From an uncultured Bacteroidales bacterium (GTDB lineage Bacteria > Bacteroidota > Bacteroidia > Bacteroidales > F082): a DNA stretch of 35,197 bases. A program made the position numbers and the translations under genes. A model generated the notes under the pieces. That model was not told where the DNA came from and made no database searches. It worked only from the letters and a program-made list of their open reading frames with translations. The DNA is taken from positions 1 through 35,197 of the forward strand of contig CAMUYT010000010.1 of the NCBI GenBank assembly GCA_947164955.1, written 5' to 3'. Positions 22,671 through 30,951 of the stretch are shown piece after piece (positions within the stretch are counted from its first letter, which is position 1; each line of letters starts with the position of its first letter).

Positions 22671-25600
22671 TTACTTCACGATTACTTTTTGCACTTTCAC
22701 GTCATTGCCGTTGATGAGGCGGAGCATATAGACGCCGGCGGGTTGGTTGAGGCTGAGCTCGGCGTTGCCGCTGATGGTCTCGGTGCTGAGCACGCGGCCC
22801 ATCACGTCGACGACTTGCAGGGTGGCCTCACCGAGGTTGCTGACCATCCATTCGCTGCCGTTGAAGAAGGCGAACTGATCTTCGTCCATCTCGTCGACGC
22901 CGTTGTTGGCGTTGAACACGAGGCGGAAGCGGCTGGCGTAGTCGCTGGTCTTGGCTTCGAAGGTGTAGCTTGGGGTTTGGAGCAGATCGATGTCGTTGCC
23001 GGTCATATTATCAATAAGGTGCATGTAACGCATCTCGGTGTTCTCGGCGCTGAAGCTGAGGGTGTAGGTGCCGTTCTCGGAGGCGCGGAAGCTCACGGGC
23101 ATCTCGCCTTCGTTGGCGCTGCGTACCACGGCGTAGTCGTTGTCGGCTTGGGCGAAGTAGATCTTCGTGTTGTTGGGGTTGAGTTGGAACTTAGGCAGTT
23201 GATCACCTTCGCCGAAGCGGACGATGGCGCGGTCGACGACGGTGCCACGGTTGCGGCTGAGGTTCATGACAACCTTGCCAAGATTACCATCCAGAGGAGC
23301 GGTCCATTCGAATTCTTCGCCGTCTTCGGTCGCGATGACGAAGAAGCCTTGCTTAGGCTCAACCGTACTGCTCTCGCTTGCAATGAGCTCACCAATGGTT
23401 GAGTTCATGATGTAGAAGGCATGGCCAGGAGCAATGTTAGAAGTAGCCGAAGGATTGCCTATCAGGTTCCAACCCGCTAAGGTCCCAGTGCTTTGCTTGG
23501 AAAGGACAATAGGAGTTCCGTCGTAAGGCGTGCCCGCAAGGGTGAAGGTATAGGTTGGCGTCTCGGCAGTAGCCTTCTTGGCATAGAGGTAGCCCTTACC
23601 AGGTTCGAGCGTGGTGAAGGGGTGCGAGCCATCTTCCTGCTTATAATTGATCCACTCAAGTTCTTGGCTTTCGTCATAGGAATAGAGGTCGAAGTCACCT
23701 TCGGTTAAGCCAGCGACATCGGCGATATTCACGGTGACGGGCGAAGCGATGAGGTAGTAACCAGCCTTGCTCTCTGCATCGGTGTAACCGTTGATGGTGA
23801 GTTCGTAAATTTCAGGTTCGGGAGTCTCTTCTTCCTTCACATAGAGATAGACAGGATTCTGTGAATCAGAGGCATAGCAGGAGAACAATGTGCTGACACT
23901 ATTGTACTGCATCACATTGCGAGTATAATCTCCTTGCGCAACTATGGAAGCAACACCATCTTGATTAAATGTAATATTCCACTTGCCATTGTTATCTAAT
24001 GCATCTTCGGTTCTCAGATAGTTGCTACTGCTACTTGCAGCATATAGGAAACCTTCTTTCCTAAAGTCATAGATGCAATACAAACTTCCTTCACCCAGAC
24101 TTTCAATGTAGAACTCATAGGCTTCAATTCCTTCTTCAACAGTCGCGGTATTGTCATCAATGCTGATGCCTACAGCCCCGCGGTTATTGTTATTCTGGTC
24201 TCCCATAGCATAAGCATCTTCTTCATCTTTGCCAACGATGATATAAATCCGACCTTCCTCAATGCTGGTTGCCAAGGTATATGTGCCGCCCTCAAACGGA
24301 GCCACATAAGCGGCTTGGCTGACGGTGACGAGGTCGGAGTACACCTCGTTAGCCTCATCATCGAGAGCATAGACCTTGAAGTAAGCGGTGCGGGCTTCGC
24401 CTTCGTTGGCAGCAATTATGTAATCAACAGTCAGAGTAGTCTCATTGATTTCAGCGGAAACCCATTCAGGCTCATCAGTAACAGTGACACCAGTAGCATC
24501 AGTGTACCAATAAATGCTCGCGCCAAGGCTGGTTTCTATTGCGGTATAGGTCACGTTCAGGGTGCCTTCGGTTTCGGCGGCAGTGGCAGTAATTGTGGTC
24601 GATTCAACCGTGATGGCTGGGACAGGAGCCACGTATTTAGCAAGAGCGATATTGCCCAAACCGACATTGCCAGAGGATTTATTAGTATAAATCCACTTGA
24701 TGTAGCGGACGTTTTCGCCCAAGTCGGTAAATTCTTCGTTTTGGGTGCCTGTAATTTCTGTGTAAGTTTCCAAATCTGTGTAAGTCACACCGTCTTCAGA
24801 GGTCTGCACAGTGAAGGTACCGCCGCTGAAGCTATTGTTCTTGATGTCGAAGGTAAGGGTGCCGGGTTGTTCGTTGAAATGAAGGATCAGCCAATCACCT
24901 GTGCCGTCAAATTTTAGTTTGGGTGAGTTGCTATAATCAGATCCAAGACCTTCTTGAGTCAAACCAGCAGTGCTCTCGATATCAGCCACTCCGCCATTGA
25001 ATACGAAAGGAAGCGTGGCATAGTCGGCAACAAAGTGCCCTTGCGTCACAGTGACGATTACATTCTCTGCACCTTCATAAGAAAGGGTAACCGTAGCCGT
25101 ACGGTCAGCAGTGCCTTCATTGGCGGTGCAGGCAAAGGTGACAGCACTTTCGCCCACACCGATATTGCTAATCCAATCGGCAGTCGTTGTGGCATCAAGT
25201 GCAACGCCTGTCACGGGGTTGGTAACCGTATACCCGATTTCGCCTAAAGTGGCATTATATTCCAATGCAAGTGTTTCATCCGCATTGATAATAGGATAGG
25301 TAGGAAGCGTTAATTGAACAAGTTGGCAATTTTGAGCGAACTCATATGTTGAATTATACTTAGTCAAATTGCCACTTACAATAGCTGAAGCCCCAACAAC
25401 AACATTAGCAGCTTCGTCACCCGTGCATCGGTAAGCCTGCAAGAAAATTTCGTCTCCTTCTTCATCAACCATGTTAAAAGTGATATTGCCATATTGCGTG
25501 CTATAAGCCGATACAATTTCCGAAACAATACCCCTGGCATAAACACCTTGAGTACCAGCGTTGGCATCAATGGCGGCGCGGGCATCAGCAACGGTGTAGG

Positions 25601-26411
25601 GGTCTTCCAAAGTGCCAGCGTGGTTCAAAGTGATGATGGTGTATTCAGCAGTGGCAATAGCGCTATTGTCGTAGTCAGTAGCGGTGGCCATGGCCTTGAT
25701 GGTCATATTTGAGCTGACACTGATAGGATTGTTATAAACTGTGCTGTTTGTGGTAGGATCGGTGCCATCGGTGGTGTAGTAAATGGTGGAATTCTCAGTA
25801 GCGCAGTTGATACTCACGGTTTGAGCTTCAGTGTATGTGCCTGCGGCAGGGCTGAAGGTGGGAGTAGCGCAGGTGGTAGTGCTGCCTGCTTCTTTCTTGT
25901 AAAGAAACGCATCTTTTTGAGTTTTTTTATAGCAAGCAAAACGCAAACCAGAACTTGCGCTATTATACTGCAATCTTCTTGTTTCACTATAAGAAGCAGG
26001 AACTATTTCATTAGTAGAAAGAATCCATCTATATTTGTTATCAGCTGGAGCTTGTGTACTAAAATTAAGATTATTGCCATCACTAGTCAAACCAAGATAT
26101 TTAGTAGAAGTAATGTGTTTAATTGAATAATTTTCTCCACTCTGTTCAATTTCAACCTCATAAGCTGTAAAATCACCCGTAACTGAGTTATTTGAAATCG
26201 TAACAGCTGCATATCCGCCATAATTGTTGGTGCCAGATTGTCCAGTGAAGATAACGTTGCTTTCATCAGCGACAATCACATAAGTGCCACTCCAATCGGA
26301 TGGAGCCGTTGTCACCTTAGTGTAGGTGCTTTGTCCCCAAATCCCCATCGGGATAGTGAGACCTACGAGCAGCGCGAGGGCTGCGATAAGTTTTGTAAAT
26401 CTTTTGTTCAT
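22671..26411 (-). CDS. Multidomain surface protein with canonical T9SS sorting domain
   Basis: This 1246-residue protein has a signal peptide (about 1-27). I read the following modules: a domain shared with the endonuclease (about 28-150), a chitobiase-C-terminal-like module (about 155-235; STIYYTTDGTDPT), an OB-fold-like module (about 260-365), a BACON domain (about 375-455), a jelly-roll-like region (about 460-590), a second BACON-like domain (about 590-695) and another copy of the first domain (about 705-850). A LEPGKGYLYAKK/GWNLIGNP module and a type A T9SS sorting domain (about 1165-1246; VDVMGRVLST, PAGVYMLRL, VQKVIVK) end it. No catalytic module is recognised; binding or adhesion is likely. 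It heads an operon with the 86-residue gene. The canonical tail implies the organism has a T9SS. Confidence 0.9.
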   Translation of the reverse strand: MNKRFTKLIAALALLVGLTIPMGIWGQSTYTKVTTAPSDWSGTYVIVADESNVIFTGQSGTNNYGGYAAVTISNNSVTGDFTAYEVEIEQSGENYSIKHITSTKYLGLTSDGNNLNFSTQAPADNKYRWILSTNEIVPASYSETRRLQYNSASSGLRFACYKKTQKDAFLYKKEAGSTTTCATPTFSPAAGTYTEAQTVSINCATENSTIYYTTDGTDPTTNSTVYNNPISVSSNMTIKAMATATDYDNSAIATAEYTIITLNHAGTLEDPYTVADARAAIDANAGTQGVYARGIVSEIVSAYSTQYGNITFNMVDEEGDEIFLQAYRCTGDEAANVVVGASAIVSGNLTKYNSTYEFAQNCQLVQLTLPTYPIINADETLALEYNATLGEIGYTVTNPVTGVALDATTTADWISNIGVGESAVTFACTANEGTADRTATVTLSYEGAENVIVTVTQGHFVADYATLPFVFNGGVADIESTAGLTQEGLGSDYSNSPKLKFDGTGDWLILHFNEQPGTLTFDIKNNSFSGGTFTVQTSEDGVTYTDLETYTEITGTQNEEFTDLGENVRYIKWIYTNKSSGNVGLGNIALAKYVAPVPAITVESTTITATAAETEGTLNVTYTAIETSLGASIYWYTDATGVTVTDEPEWVSAEINETTLTVDYIIAANEGEARTAYFKVYALDDEANEVYSDLVTVSQAAYVAPFEGGTYTLATSIEEGRIYIIVGKDEEDAYAMGDQNNNNRGAVGISIDDNTATVEEGIEAYEFYIESLGEGSLYCIYDFRKEGFLYAASSSSNYLRTEDALDNNGKWNITFNQDGVASIVAQGDYTRNVMQYNSVSTLFSCYASDSQNPVYLYVKEEETPEPEIYELTINGYTDAESKAGYYLIASPVTVNIADVAGLTEGDFDLYSYDESQELEWINYKQEDGSHPFTTLEPGKGYLYAKKATAETPTYTFTLAGTPYDGTPIVLSKQSTGTLAGWNLIGNPSATSNIAPGHAFYIMNSTIGELIASESSTVEPKQGFFVIATEDGEEFEWTAPLDGNLGKVVMNLSRNRGTVVDRAIVRFGEGDQLPKFQLNPNNTKIYFAQADNDYAVVRSANEGEMPVSFRASENGTYTLSFSAENTEMRYMHLIDNMTGNDIDLLQTPSYTFEAKTSDYASRFRLVFNANNGVDEMDEDQFAFFNGSEWMVSNLGEATLQVVDVMGRVLSTETISGNAELSLNQPAGVYMLRLINGNDVKVQKVIVK

Positions 26412-26450
26412 TTTTGTTTGTACTTTTTTATTTTGTTGTTTGTATTTGTT

Positions 26451-26549
26451 GATTTAAAGATTCAAGATTCAAGATTTAAAGATTTAGGGATTGGAATTGA
26501 CGCCATATATTGGGTTCACGGATGCGAAAATTTTGAGGGCGCAAAATTA
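26451..26549 (-). promoter_or_regulatory. Promoter and AT-rich repeated leader of the T9SS-cargo operon
   Basis: The -7 box TAATTTTG (26542-26549, minus strand) lies about 130 bp before the ATG, giving a long leader. The leader has a direct repeat of about 7-8 bp based on AAGATT(C/T) (26456-26487). Similar attcaagatttaaa wording occurs in the leader of the copper operon. Confidence 0.5.
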
Positions 26550-26618
26550 GGCAATTAATTGATACGCACGTAAAAAAAGGAAAATTAATTATTGGGCGAG
26601 AACGAGAAGGGAACGGGG

Positions 26619-26933
26619 CTATTTTAGGCTTTCGTGCATGTTTTGGGCATGGCAGGCATCAACGACGGTCACCGTATCACCGTCGAAAGTATAGGCGAAA
26701 TACCATTTGTCGGTGTTAGCCATGTGATAGCCACTCCATCGAGAGAGGGTGGGGACACGTCTAAGCAAAGACCTCTCAATCTTATAAACGGAGAACACAG
26801 CATTTTGAACATCACGTTTTAGGCTCTCCTTGTCGTATGTATGACGGTACTTTTTCGCCACATTGCTGTAAAACGTGAAGATTTTCCGAGAGGCACGAGG
26901 CTTGATGATATATTTATAATCAGCCGTTTGCAT
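26619..26933 (-). CDS. RelE/ParE-superfamily-like toxin
   Basis: This small basic protein of about 104 residues starts at ATG 26933 (MQTADYKYIIKPRASRKI); an ATG 12 bp upstream in frame is the alternative. The middle (VAKKYRHTYDKESLKRDV..AVFSVYKIERSLLRRVPTLSRW) and the strand-rich C-terminus (WYFAYTFDGDTVTVVDACHAQNM) fit the RelE/ParE pattern of helices followed by a sheet ending in a conserved VVDA-type strand. Such toxins cleave ribosome-associated mRNA or inhibit gyrase. It overlaps the preceding ORF, as expected for an antitoxin-toxin pair. I rate the superfamily likely but not certain. Confidence 0.72.
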   Translation of the reverse strand: MQTADYKYIIKPRASRKIFTFYSNVAKKYRHTYDKESLKRDVQNAVFSVYKIERSLLRRVPTLSRWSGYHMANTDKWYFAYTFDGDTVTVVDACHAQNMHESLK

Positions 26934-27162
26934 AGATATCGTCAATTTCCTCAGAAATCACCAAATACAGCTGTTCTGGTGTCAAGTCTCCTTTAAGAGC
27001 CTGCCTGCGTTCAGCACTGTTACCTGCACCCGATGAACGAACTGGTGGTGTGGAATCGTTTTTCATTTTCCAACCCATTCTTCTCGAAAGCGTCCGTAAA
27101 ATGGACAAATCGGCATGAGGCAGCGAAAGGGTCACGTTTTCCATGGTTGGTGTCGTTTGCAT
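26920..27162 (-). CDS. Putative antitoxin of a type II pair
   Basis: This ORF encodes 80 residues from ATG 27162, or 74 from ATG 27144 (MENVTLSLPHADLSILRTLSRRMGWKM), the start I find more family-like. The N-terminal strand-helix segment suggests a small DNA-binding or dimerisation element. The C-terminus (LTPEQLYLVISEEIDDIYANG) is acidic, as expected of a toxin-binding segment. It precedes and overlaps the toxin ORF by about 14 bp and has its own -7 box, so it would be made first and may autoregulate. Function rests on context. Confidence 0.68.
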   Translation of the reverse strand: MQTTPTMENVTLSLPHADLSILRTLSRRMGWKMKNDSTPPVRSSGAGNSAERRQALKGDLTPEQLYLVISEEIDDIYANG

Positions 27163-27195
27163 TTTTCCTATCTGTTTAACTATTCTTCAATGCGG

Positions 27196-27203
27196 CAAAG
27201 ATA
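27196..27203 (-). promoter_or_regulatory. -7 box for the toxin-antitoxin pair
   Basis: TATCTTTG on the minus strand is a full TAnnTTTG match, 33 bp before the longer antitoxin start. Confidence 0.6.
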
Positions 27204-27265
27204 CACATTAATTTCAACAAGAGTGAAGGAGAAAGGGAAAAGATTTGATCTTTTTTCTGGGATTC

Positions 27266-27706
27266 CTACGCCATCTCACCATACGTGGGCAGATGGTCCA
27301 TGGGCTGCAAGGCCTGGGCGCCCACCTCGTAGCAATAGGCGGTCTCCCCGTTGAAGAGCAGCAAATACTTGGGTCTCAGCGCGGCATGATAGCGCACAGC
27401 CTGGTCGAGGACGACCGAGGTGAGGGCAACACTCGCGGCCTTGCACTCCACCACCATCAGGGGCTGGCCTTCGGCACCAAACACAACGACATCGGCGCGC
27501 TTGTCCATGCCGTTCACCCTCACCGAATACTCCACCGCCACGCGCCCCGCCGGCACCTTGAGATGCTCCACGAGGAGAAACAGCACCTTCTGGCGCACCT
27601 CCTCCTCGGGCGTCAGCGCGACGAAACGACGACGCAGCGGGTCGAAGACCATCGTCCTCCCCTCTCGCTCCTCCGTCTTGAACCATTGTAGCCGACTGGC
27701 TTCCAT
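27266..27706 (-). CDS. Stand-alone HsdR-N-like nuclease-fold protein
   Basis: I start it at ATG 27706 (MEASRLQWFKTEEREGRT), giving 146 residues; the longer frame runs through the promoter. It resembles the N-terminal domain of type I restriction R subunits (HSDR_N_2 type). PD-(D/E)xK elements are visible: KRADVVVFG supplies the Asp and PLMVVECKA the ExK pair, with an upstream Glu in AVEYSVRVNG. There are no helicase or HsdM/HsdS genes nearby, so it is not a complete restriction system. Such orphan domains are common in Bacteroidetes, with no role known to me. A divergent lipoprotein gene shares the 107-bp intergenic region. Confidence 0.82.
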   Translation of the reverse strand: MEASRLQWFKTEEREGRTMVFDPLRRRFVALTPEEEVRQKVLFLLVEHLKVPAGRVAVEYSVRVNGMDKRADVVVFGAEGQPLMVVECKAASVALTSVVLDQAVRYHAALRPKYLLLFNGETAYCYEVGAQALQPMDHLPTYGEMA

Positions 27707-27726
27707 CACATAGCGTTTTTGCGTTG

Positions 27727-27734
27727 CAAAGATA
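27727..27734 (-). promoter_or_regulatory. -7 box for the HsdR-N-like gene
   Basis: TATCTTTG on the minus strand, 20 bp before the chosen ATG. It supports the start at 27706 rather than the upstream ATG. Confidence 0.6.
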
Positions 27735-27788
27735 GGGAGTTTTGTGTGAACTCCATCCCCGCAAAGGAAACCGAACAAAAAAAATGCC

Positions 27789-27796
27789 TATTTTTG
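27789..27796 (+). promoter_or_regulatory. -7 box for the small lipoprotein gene
   Basis: TATTTTTG on the plus strand, 17 bp before the ATG at 27814, divergent from the box at 27727-27734. Confidence 0.55.
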
Positions 27797-27813
27797 CGCC
27801 AAATTCTACCACC

Positions 27814-28179
27814 ATGAAAAGACTCCCCCTCCTCATCGGCATCGCCCTCATGCTCGGCGCCTGCCACCACGACGACAACAGCCTCATCGGCACCTGGACG
27901 GCCGACAAGGTGAACGTGGAGTTCGACGAACAACGCGCCACACCCGAGCTGGTGAAACAAATCGGCGAGATGGAGAAACACAACGTCATCGTCATCAGCG
28001 CCGACTCGTTGCTGACGTTGACCAACGGCGAGGGCGGCACGACAGGACGCCTCCATCTGCTCGGCGACGGCAGCCTACACGTCGACGAACAGCCGTTCGG
28101 ACAATGGAAAGACGGAAAAATCGTCACCCGCACAGGCTCGCCCATCGGCGAGGTGGTGGTGACATATCGAAAGCAGTAG
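27814..28179 (+). CDS. Small lipocalin-like lipoprotein
   Basis: This ORF of 121 residues starts at ATG 27814, where MKRLPLLIGIALMLGAC is a lipoprotein signal with lipobox LGAC (Cys17). An upstream in-frame ATG would put a charged leader before the signal and overlap the promoter. The body (SLIGTWTADKVNVEFDE, RLHLLGDGSLHVDEQPFGQW, EVVVTYRKQ) alternates strands and opens with a GTW motif, as in lipocalin-like DUF families of Bacteroidetes. Outer-membrane anchoring is expected. No ligand or pathway is evident. It converges on the DUF4837 gene across a REP-like element. Confidence 0.82.
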   Translation: MKRLPLLIGIALMLGACHHDDNSLIGTWTADKVNVEFDEQRATPELVKQIGEMEKHNVIVISADSLLTLTNGEGGTTGRLHLLGDGSLHVDEQPFGQWKDGKIVTRTGSPIGEVVVTYRKQ

Positions 28180-28185
28180 GTCTTA

Positions 28186-28263
28186 TCTCTGGATTGCCGC
28201 GCTGCGCTCGCAATGACGGTTACAGATGCCAGTGCCGTCACTGCAAGGCACGAAGCAATCCAG
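28186..28263. repeat. REP-like inverted repeat in a convergent junction
   Basis: Outer arms CTGGATTGC (28189-28197) and GCAATCCAG (28255-28263) are perfect complements, and inner arms AATGACGG/CCGTCACT are near-complements. The text resembles widespread bacterial intergenic repeats of the form GTCATTGCGAGGCACGAAGC. It fills the gap between two converging genes, so it may act as a transcript end or a nucleoid/gyrase site. Confidence 0.7.
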
Positions 28264-28281
28264 GTAAGGGGCCTTCAACTC

Positions 28282-29292
28282 CTATGGCGTTTCCACGAAC
28301 TGCAAACTGTAGAGGATCGACTCCAGCTGCAGCAAGGCATTGCGTTTCTTTTGGTTGGGCTCGTAGTAGAACCCCTCGACGGTGACGAGCTGCCCCGTGC
28401 GACTGTCGGCGAAGGTGTAGGACACGAAGGGGCCGCCCATGAAGTTGTTGACCACCCGCCACATGCCACGCATCTCCTTGGCATAGCCGACAGGGAATTG
28501 CTTCGCCGTGGTCACCAAAGGCGGCACAAACTCGGTCTCGGTGCCCATATAGGAGTCCTCCGACGGACCGGGGATATACTGGCCTTCCATCATGTCGCGC
28601 ATCGCCACAAGACTCTGTGTCTCAAACTGTAAGGTGTCCTTATAAGGGGTTTGGTAGACGACGATGTCGGCACTCGAGCGTTCCTGTTCCTTGCGGATCC
28701 ACATGAAGTTGGGTTCGCTCTTGGCGACATAGAAACCTTGCGGCACGGTCATCGTGAAGCCGAACTTGTCGGCGAGAGCTTTGCCGATGGCCTCGTCCTT
28801 GGTGGGACGAAACACGTTGAGGATACGCTCGCGCTCCACCTTGTCGAACCACTGCTGGTAGACCTCCTTGTGCTTGTCGAAGAGCTCGACCCACGAAGTC
28901 ATATCGGGGGCGCTGATCTTGATGTAACGCTGTGGCGCGGCCCAGAGGTCCTCGGCGGTCTCGGCCACGGCCTTCGTCAGGTTGGGATTGATTTCGACCT
29001 CGATGATGTTCTTGTGTTTCTTGAACATTTCGTTGAAGCCCGCCACGTTGATGTGGGCCACCTCGTTGCGCGACTCCGGCTGGGGCAGGCCATATTGGTA
29101 GTCGAGGAAGAATTGACGGATCGAATCACCGATACGGCCGTTCCATTGTTCGTCGTTTTGGGTGACGACCATAATCTCCGAGGTGCCGCCCACCGAGCGG
29201 TCTTTCTGGGGCGTACGGGCCTTTTCAGAGCAGGCCACCGCCATGCTGGCCAACACGAGCAGCAGCGCCATATTTCTCCAAGCGGTTTTCAT
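28282..29292 (-). CDS. DUF4837 family lipoprotein
   Basis: This 336-residue protein has a lipoprotein signal (MKTAWRNMALLLVLASMAVAC; Cys21). The body carries wording I recognise from DUF4837, a Bacteroidetes family: GGTSEIMVVTQNDEQWNG, FNVMF-like KNIIEVEINP, and VPQGFYVAKSEPNFMWIRKE. Its biochemical role is unknown. It follows the lytic transglycosylase stop by 4 bp, so the two form an operon and a cell-envelope function is plausible. Confidence 0.88.
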   Translation of the reverse strand: MKTAWRNMALLLVLASMAVACSEKARTPQKDRSVGGTSEIMVVTQNDEQWNGRIGDSIRQFFLDYQYGLPQPESRNEVAHINVAGFNEMFKKHKNIIEVEINPNLTKAVAETAEDLWAAPQRYIKISAPDMTSWVELFDKHKEVYQQWFDKVERERILNVFRPTKDEAIGKALADKFGFTMTVPQGFYVAKSEPNFMWIRKEQERSSADIVVYQTPYKDTLQFETQSLVAMRDMMEGQYIPGPSEDSYMGTETEFVPPLVTTAKQFPVGYAKEMRGMWRVVNNFMGGPFVSYTFADSRTGQLVTVEGFYYEPNQKKRNALLQLESILYSLQFVETP

Positions 29293-29296
29293 ATTG

Positions 29297-30826
29297 TCAT
29301 TTTTTGATCTTCAACTTCTGTCCAGCCTGCACGTTGTCGCGCTTCATCCCGTTCCATTTCTTGATGTCCTTGACGGTGCAGTTGTATTTTCTCGCGATCG
29401 AGCTGAGCGTTTCGCCACGTTTCACGGTGTGGGTCCTCACGGTCGCATTGGCTTGTTTGCTGGTATTGGCACTCTTCGAAGACGTCTTGCCCACCTGTGC
29501 CATGGGTGCGCCCGAGCGGTAGATGGTGAGACGCTGCCCGATACGGATGGTCTCGCGCTTGAGGTGGTTCCACGTCTTGATCTTCGACACGGTGACGTGA
29601 TACTTGCGTGCGATGCTGCCCAAGCTCTCGCCTTTCCGCACCACGTGGACGAAGCTGTCGCTCACCTCTTCCACCTTCTCTTCGATGACCTCGCGCTCTT
29701 TCTCGGCCTTGCTCACAAAGTTGTAGATGCTGTCTTCGAGCTGCACGAAACGCAGGCAGTATTTCATGGGCATGCGCAGCGCATAGGGATATTGCTTGGT
29801 GCCCGGCACGATGCGCTTGGTGTATTGCGGGTTGAAGAAGGTAAGGTCTTCCATCGGCACGCCGATGCATTCGTTGATCTGGTCGAAGGCCACGCGGTCG
29901 CGCACCATCACGGTGTCGGTGCCATGGAGCAGCAGTCCTGGGTTGGTGGGATAGAGGTTGTGCTCGGCGGCATAGTTCATCACATAGGTCACGGCGATGA
30001 AGGCAGGCACATAGCCACGCGTCTCGGCGGGGAGATAAGGCCAGATGGCCCAGTAGTTCTTCACGCCACCAGCGCGTATGATGGCCTTGTTGACCGTACC
30101 AGGACCGGAGTTGTAGGCAGCCAGCACGAGGAACCAGTCCTCATAGCGGGCATAGAGGTTCTGCAGGTATTGGCAGGCCGCATCGGTCTCCTTCTCAGGG
30201 TCGAAACGGTCGTCGACGAGGGTCGACACCCGCAAGCCATATTCGGCGCCTGTGCCACGCATGAACTGCCACAAGCCCTTGGCGCCCGCTTTCGAGCCCG
30301 CAGTGGGATTGAGGGCGCTCTCCACCATGGCCAGATACTTCAGCTCAAGGGGGAGGTTGTATTGCGAGAGATACTTCTCAAACATGGGGAAATAGACGTA
30401 AGAAAGCCCCAACATGCGGCTCGACTGTTGCCGGCGACGATTGGCGTAAAGCTCGATGAACGACTTCACGTGGGTGTTGAATGTCAGCGGGATAGTGGTC
30501 TCATACGCCAAGGTCTGGATGCGTTGCATATAGACGCTGTCGTCGTAATAAGGCACCTCGCCTTCCTTGAAGCCATATTTGTTCCAAACATCCTTGTCGA
30601 TGTCGAGATACACATCCTGGAACGTGCTGATGCTACTCACCAGGTCGAGCATCTCCATCACGGTCGACTCTTCCACCACGGCCTTGCCGGAATTCAAGTC
30701 GTTGATTTCCTGTTCGCCGAGCGTCATCTCAAGACTATCGGGGTCTTCCATATCGGGCTCGTTGTATTGGGCAAAGACTTGGGCAAAGGGGAAAAACAAT
30801 AATAATATAAGGTGTAGGTGTTTCAT
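29297..30826 (-). CDS. MltD-like lytic transglycosylase with two LysM domains
   Basis: I start it at ATG 30826 (509 residues), where MKHLHLILLLFFPFAQVFAQ is a signal peptide; an ATG 9 bp upstream is possible. The SLT goose-lysozyme-like domain has catalytic E169 (VESALNPTAGSKAGAKGLWQ), with DAACQYLQNLY and LAAYNSGPG further on. Two C-terminal LysM modules (HVVRKGESLGSIARKYHV and HTVKRGETLSSIARKYNC) bind glycan. The enzyme cleaves the MurNAc-GlcNAc bond of peptidoglycan, forming 1,6-anhydro ends, in the periplasm during wall remodelling. The DUF4837 gene follows after 4 bp. Confidence 0.94.
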   Translation of the reverse strand: MKHLHLILLLFFPFAQVFAQYNEPDMEDPDSLEMTLGEQEINDLNSGKAVVEESTVMEMLDLVSSISTFQDVYLDIDKDVWNKYGFKEGEVPYYDDSVYMQRIQTLAYETTIPLTFNTHVKSFIELYANRRRQQSSRMLGLSYVYFPMFEKYLSQYNLPLELKYLAMVESALNPTAGSKAGAKGLWQFMRGTGAEYGLRVSTLVDDRFDPEKETDAACQYLQNLYARYEDWFLVLAAYNSGPGTVNKAIIRAGGVKNYWAIWPYLPAETRGYVPAFIAVTYVMNYAAEHNLYPTNPGLLLHGTDTVMVRDRVAFDQINECIGVPMEDLTFFNPQYTKRIVPGTKQYPYALRMPMKYCLRFVQLEDSIYNFVSKAEKEREVIEEKVEEVSDSFVHVVRKGESLGSIARKYHVTVSKIKTWNHLKRETIRIGQRLTIYRSGAPMAQVGKTSSKSANTSKQANATVRTHTVKRGETLSSIARKYNCTVKDIKKWNGMKRDNVQAGQKLKIKK

Positions 30827-30877
30827 TATGGCCATATTTTAGGTAAGATAATTGAGATACTTCTCTTCAAGCGAACG

Positions 30878-30885
30878 CAAAATTA
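30878..30885 (-). promoter_or_regulatory. -7 box for the lytic transglycosylase operon
   Basis: TAATTTTG on the minus strand, 51 bp before the chosen ATG, in a region shared with the divergent permease gene. Confidence 0.55.
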
Positions 30886-30918
30886 GCAAAAATCATATAC
30901 AAAAGGCAAAAAAAATCC

Positions 30919-30926
30919 TATTTTTG
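30919..30926 (+). promoter_or_regulatory. -7 box for the AI-2E family permease gene
   Basis: TATTTTTG on the plus strand, 25 bp before the ATG at 30952. Together with the box at 30878-30885 it makes a divergent promoter pair. Confidence 0.55.
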
Positions 30927-30951
30927 TGACTTCAATGAAAAGAAAAAAAGG

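Noticed and set aside
27266-27706. Type I restriction system
   Set aside because: Only an HsdR-N-like domain is present; no helicase, methylase or specificity genes are nearby.
27276-28241. 321-codon open frame on the minus strand overlapping the lipoprotein gene
   Set aside because: Runs in another frame through the HsdR-N-like gene, both promoters and the plus-strand lipoprotein; Arg/Gly/Ser-rich shadow.
29162-30802. 546-codon open frame on the plus strand
   Set aside because: Antisense to the lytic transglycosylase and the DUF4837 gene, both with clear motifs; a His/Val/Leu-rich shadow caused by codon bias.
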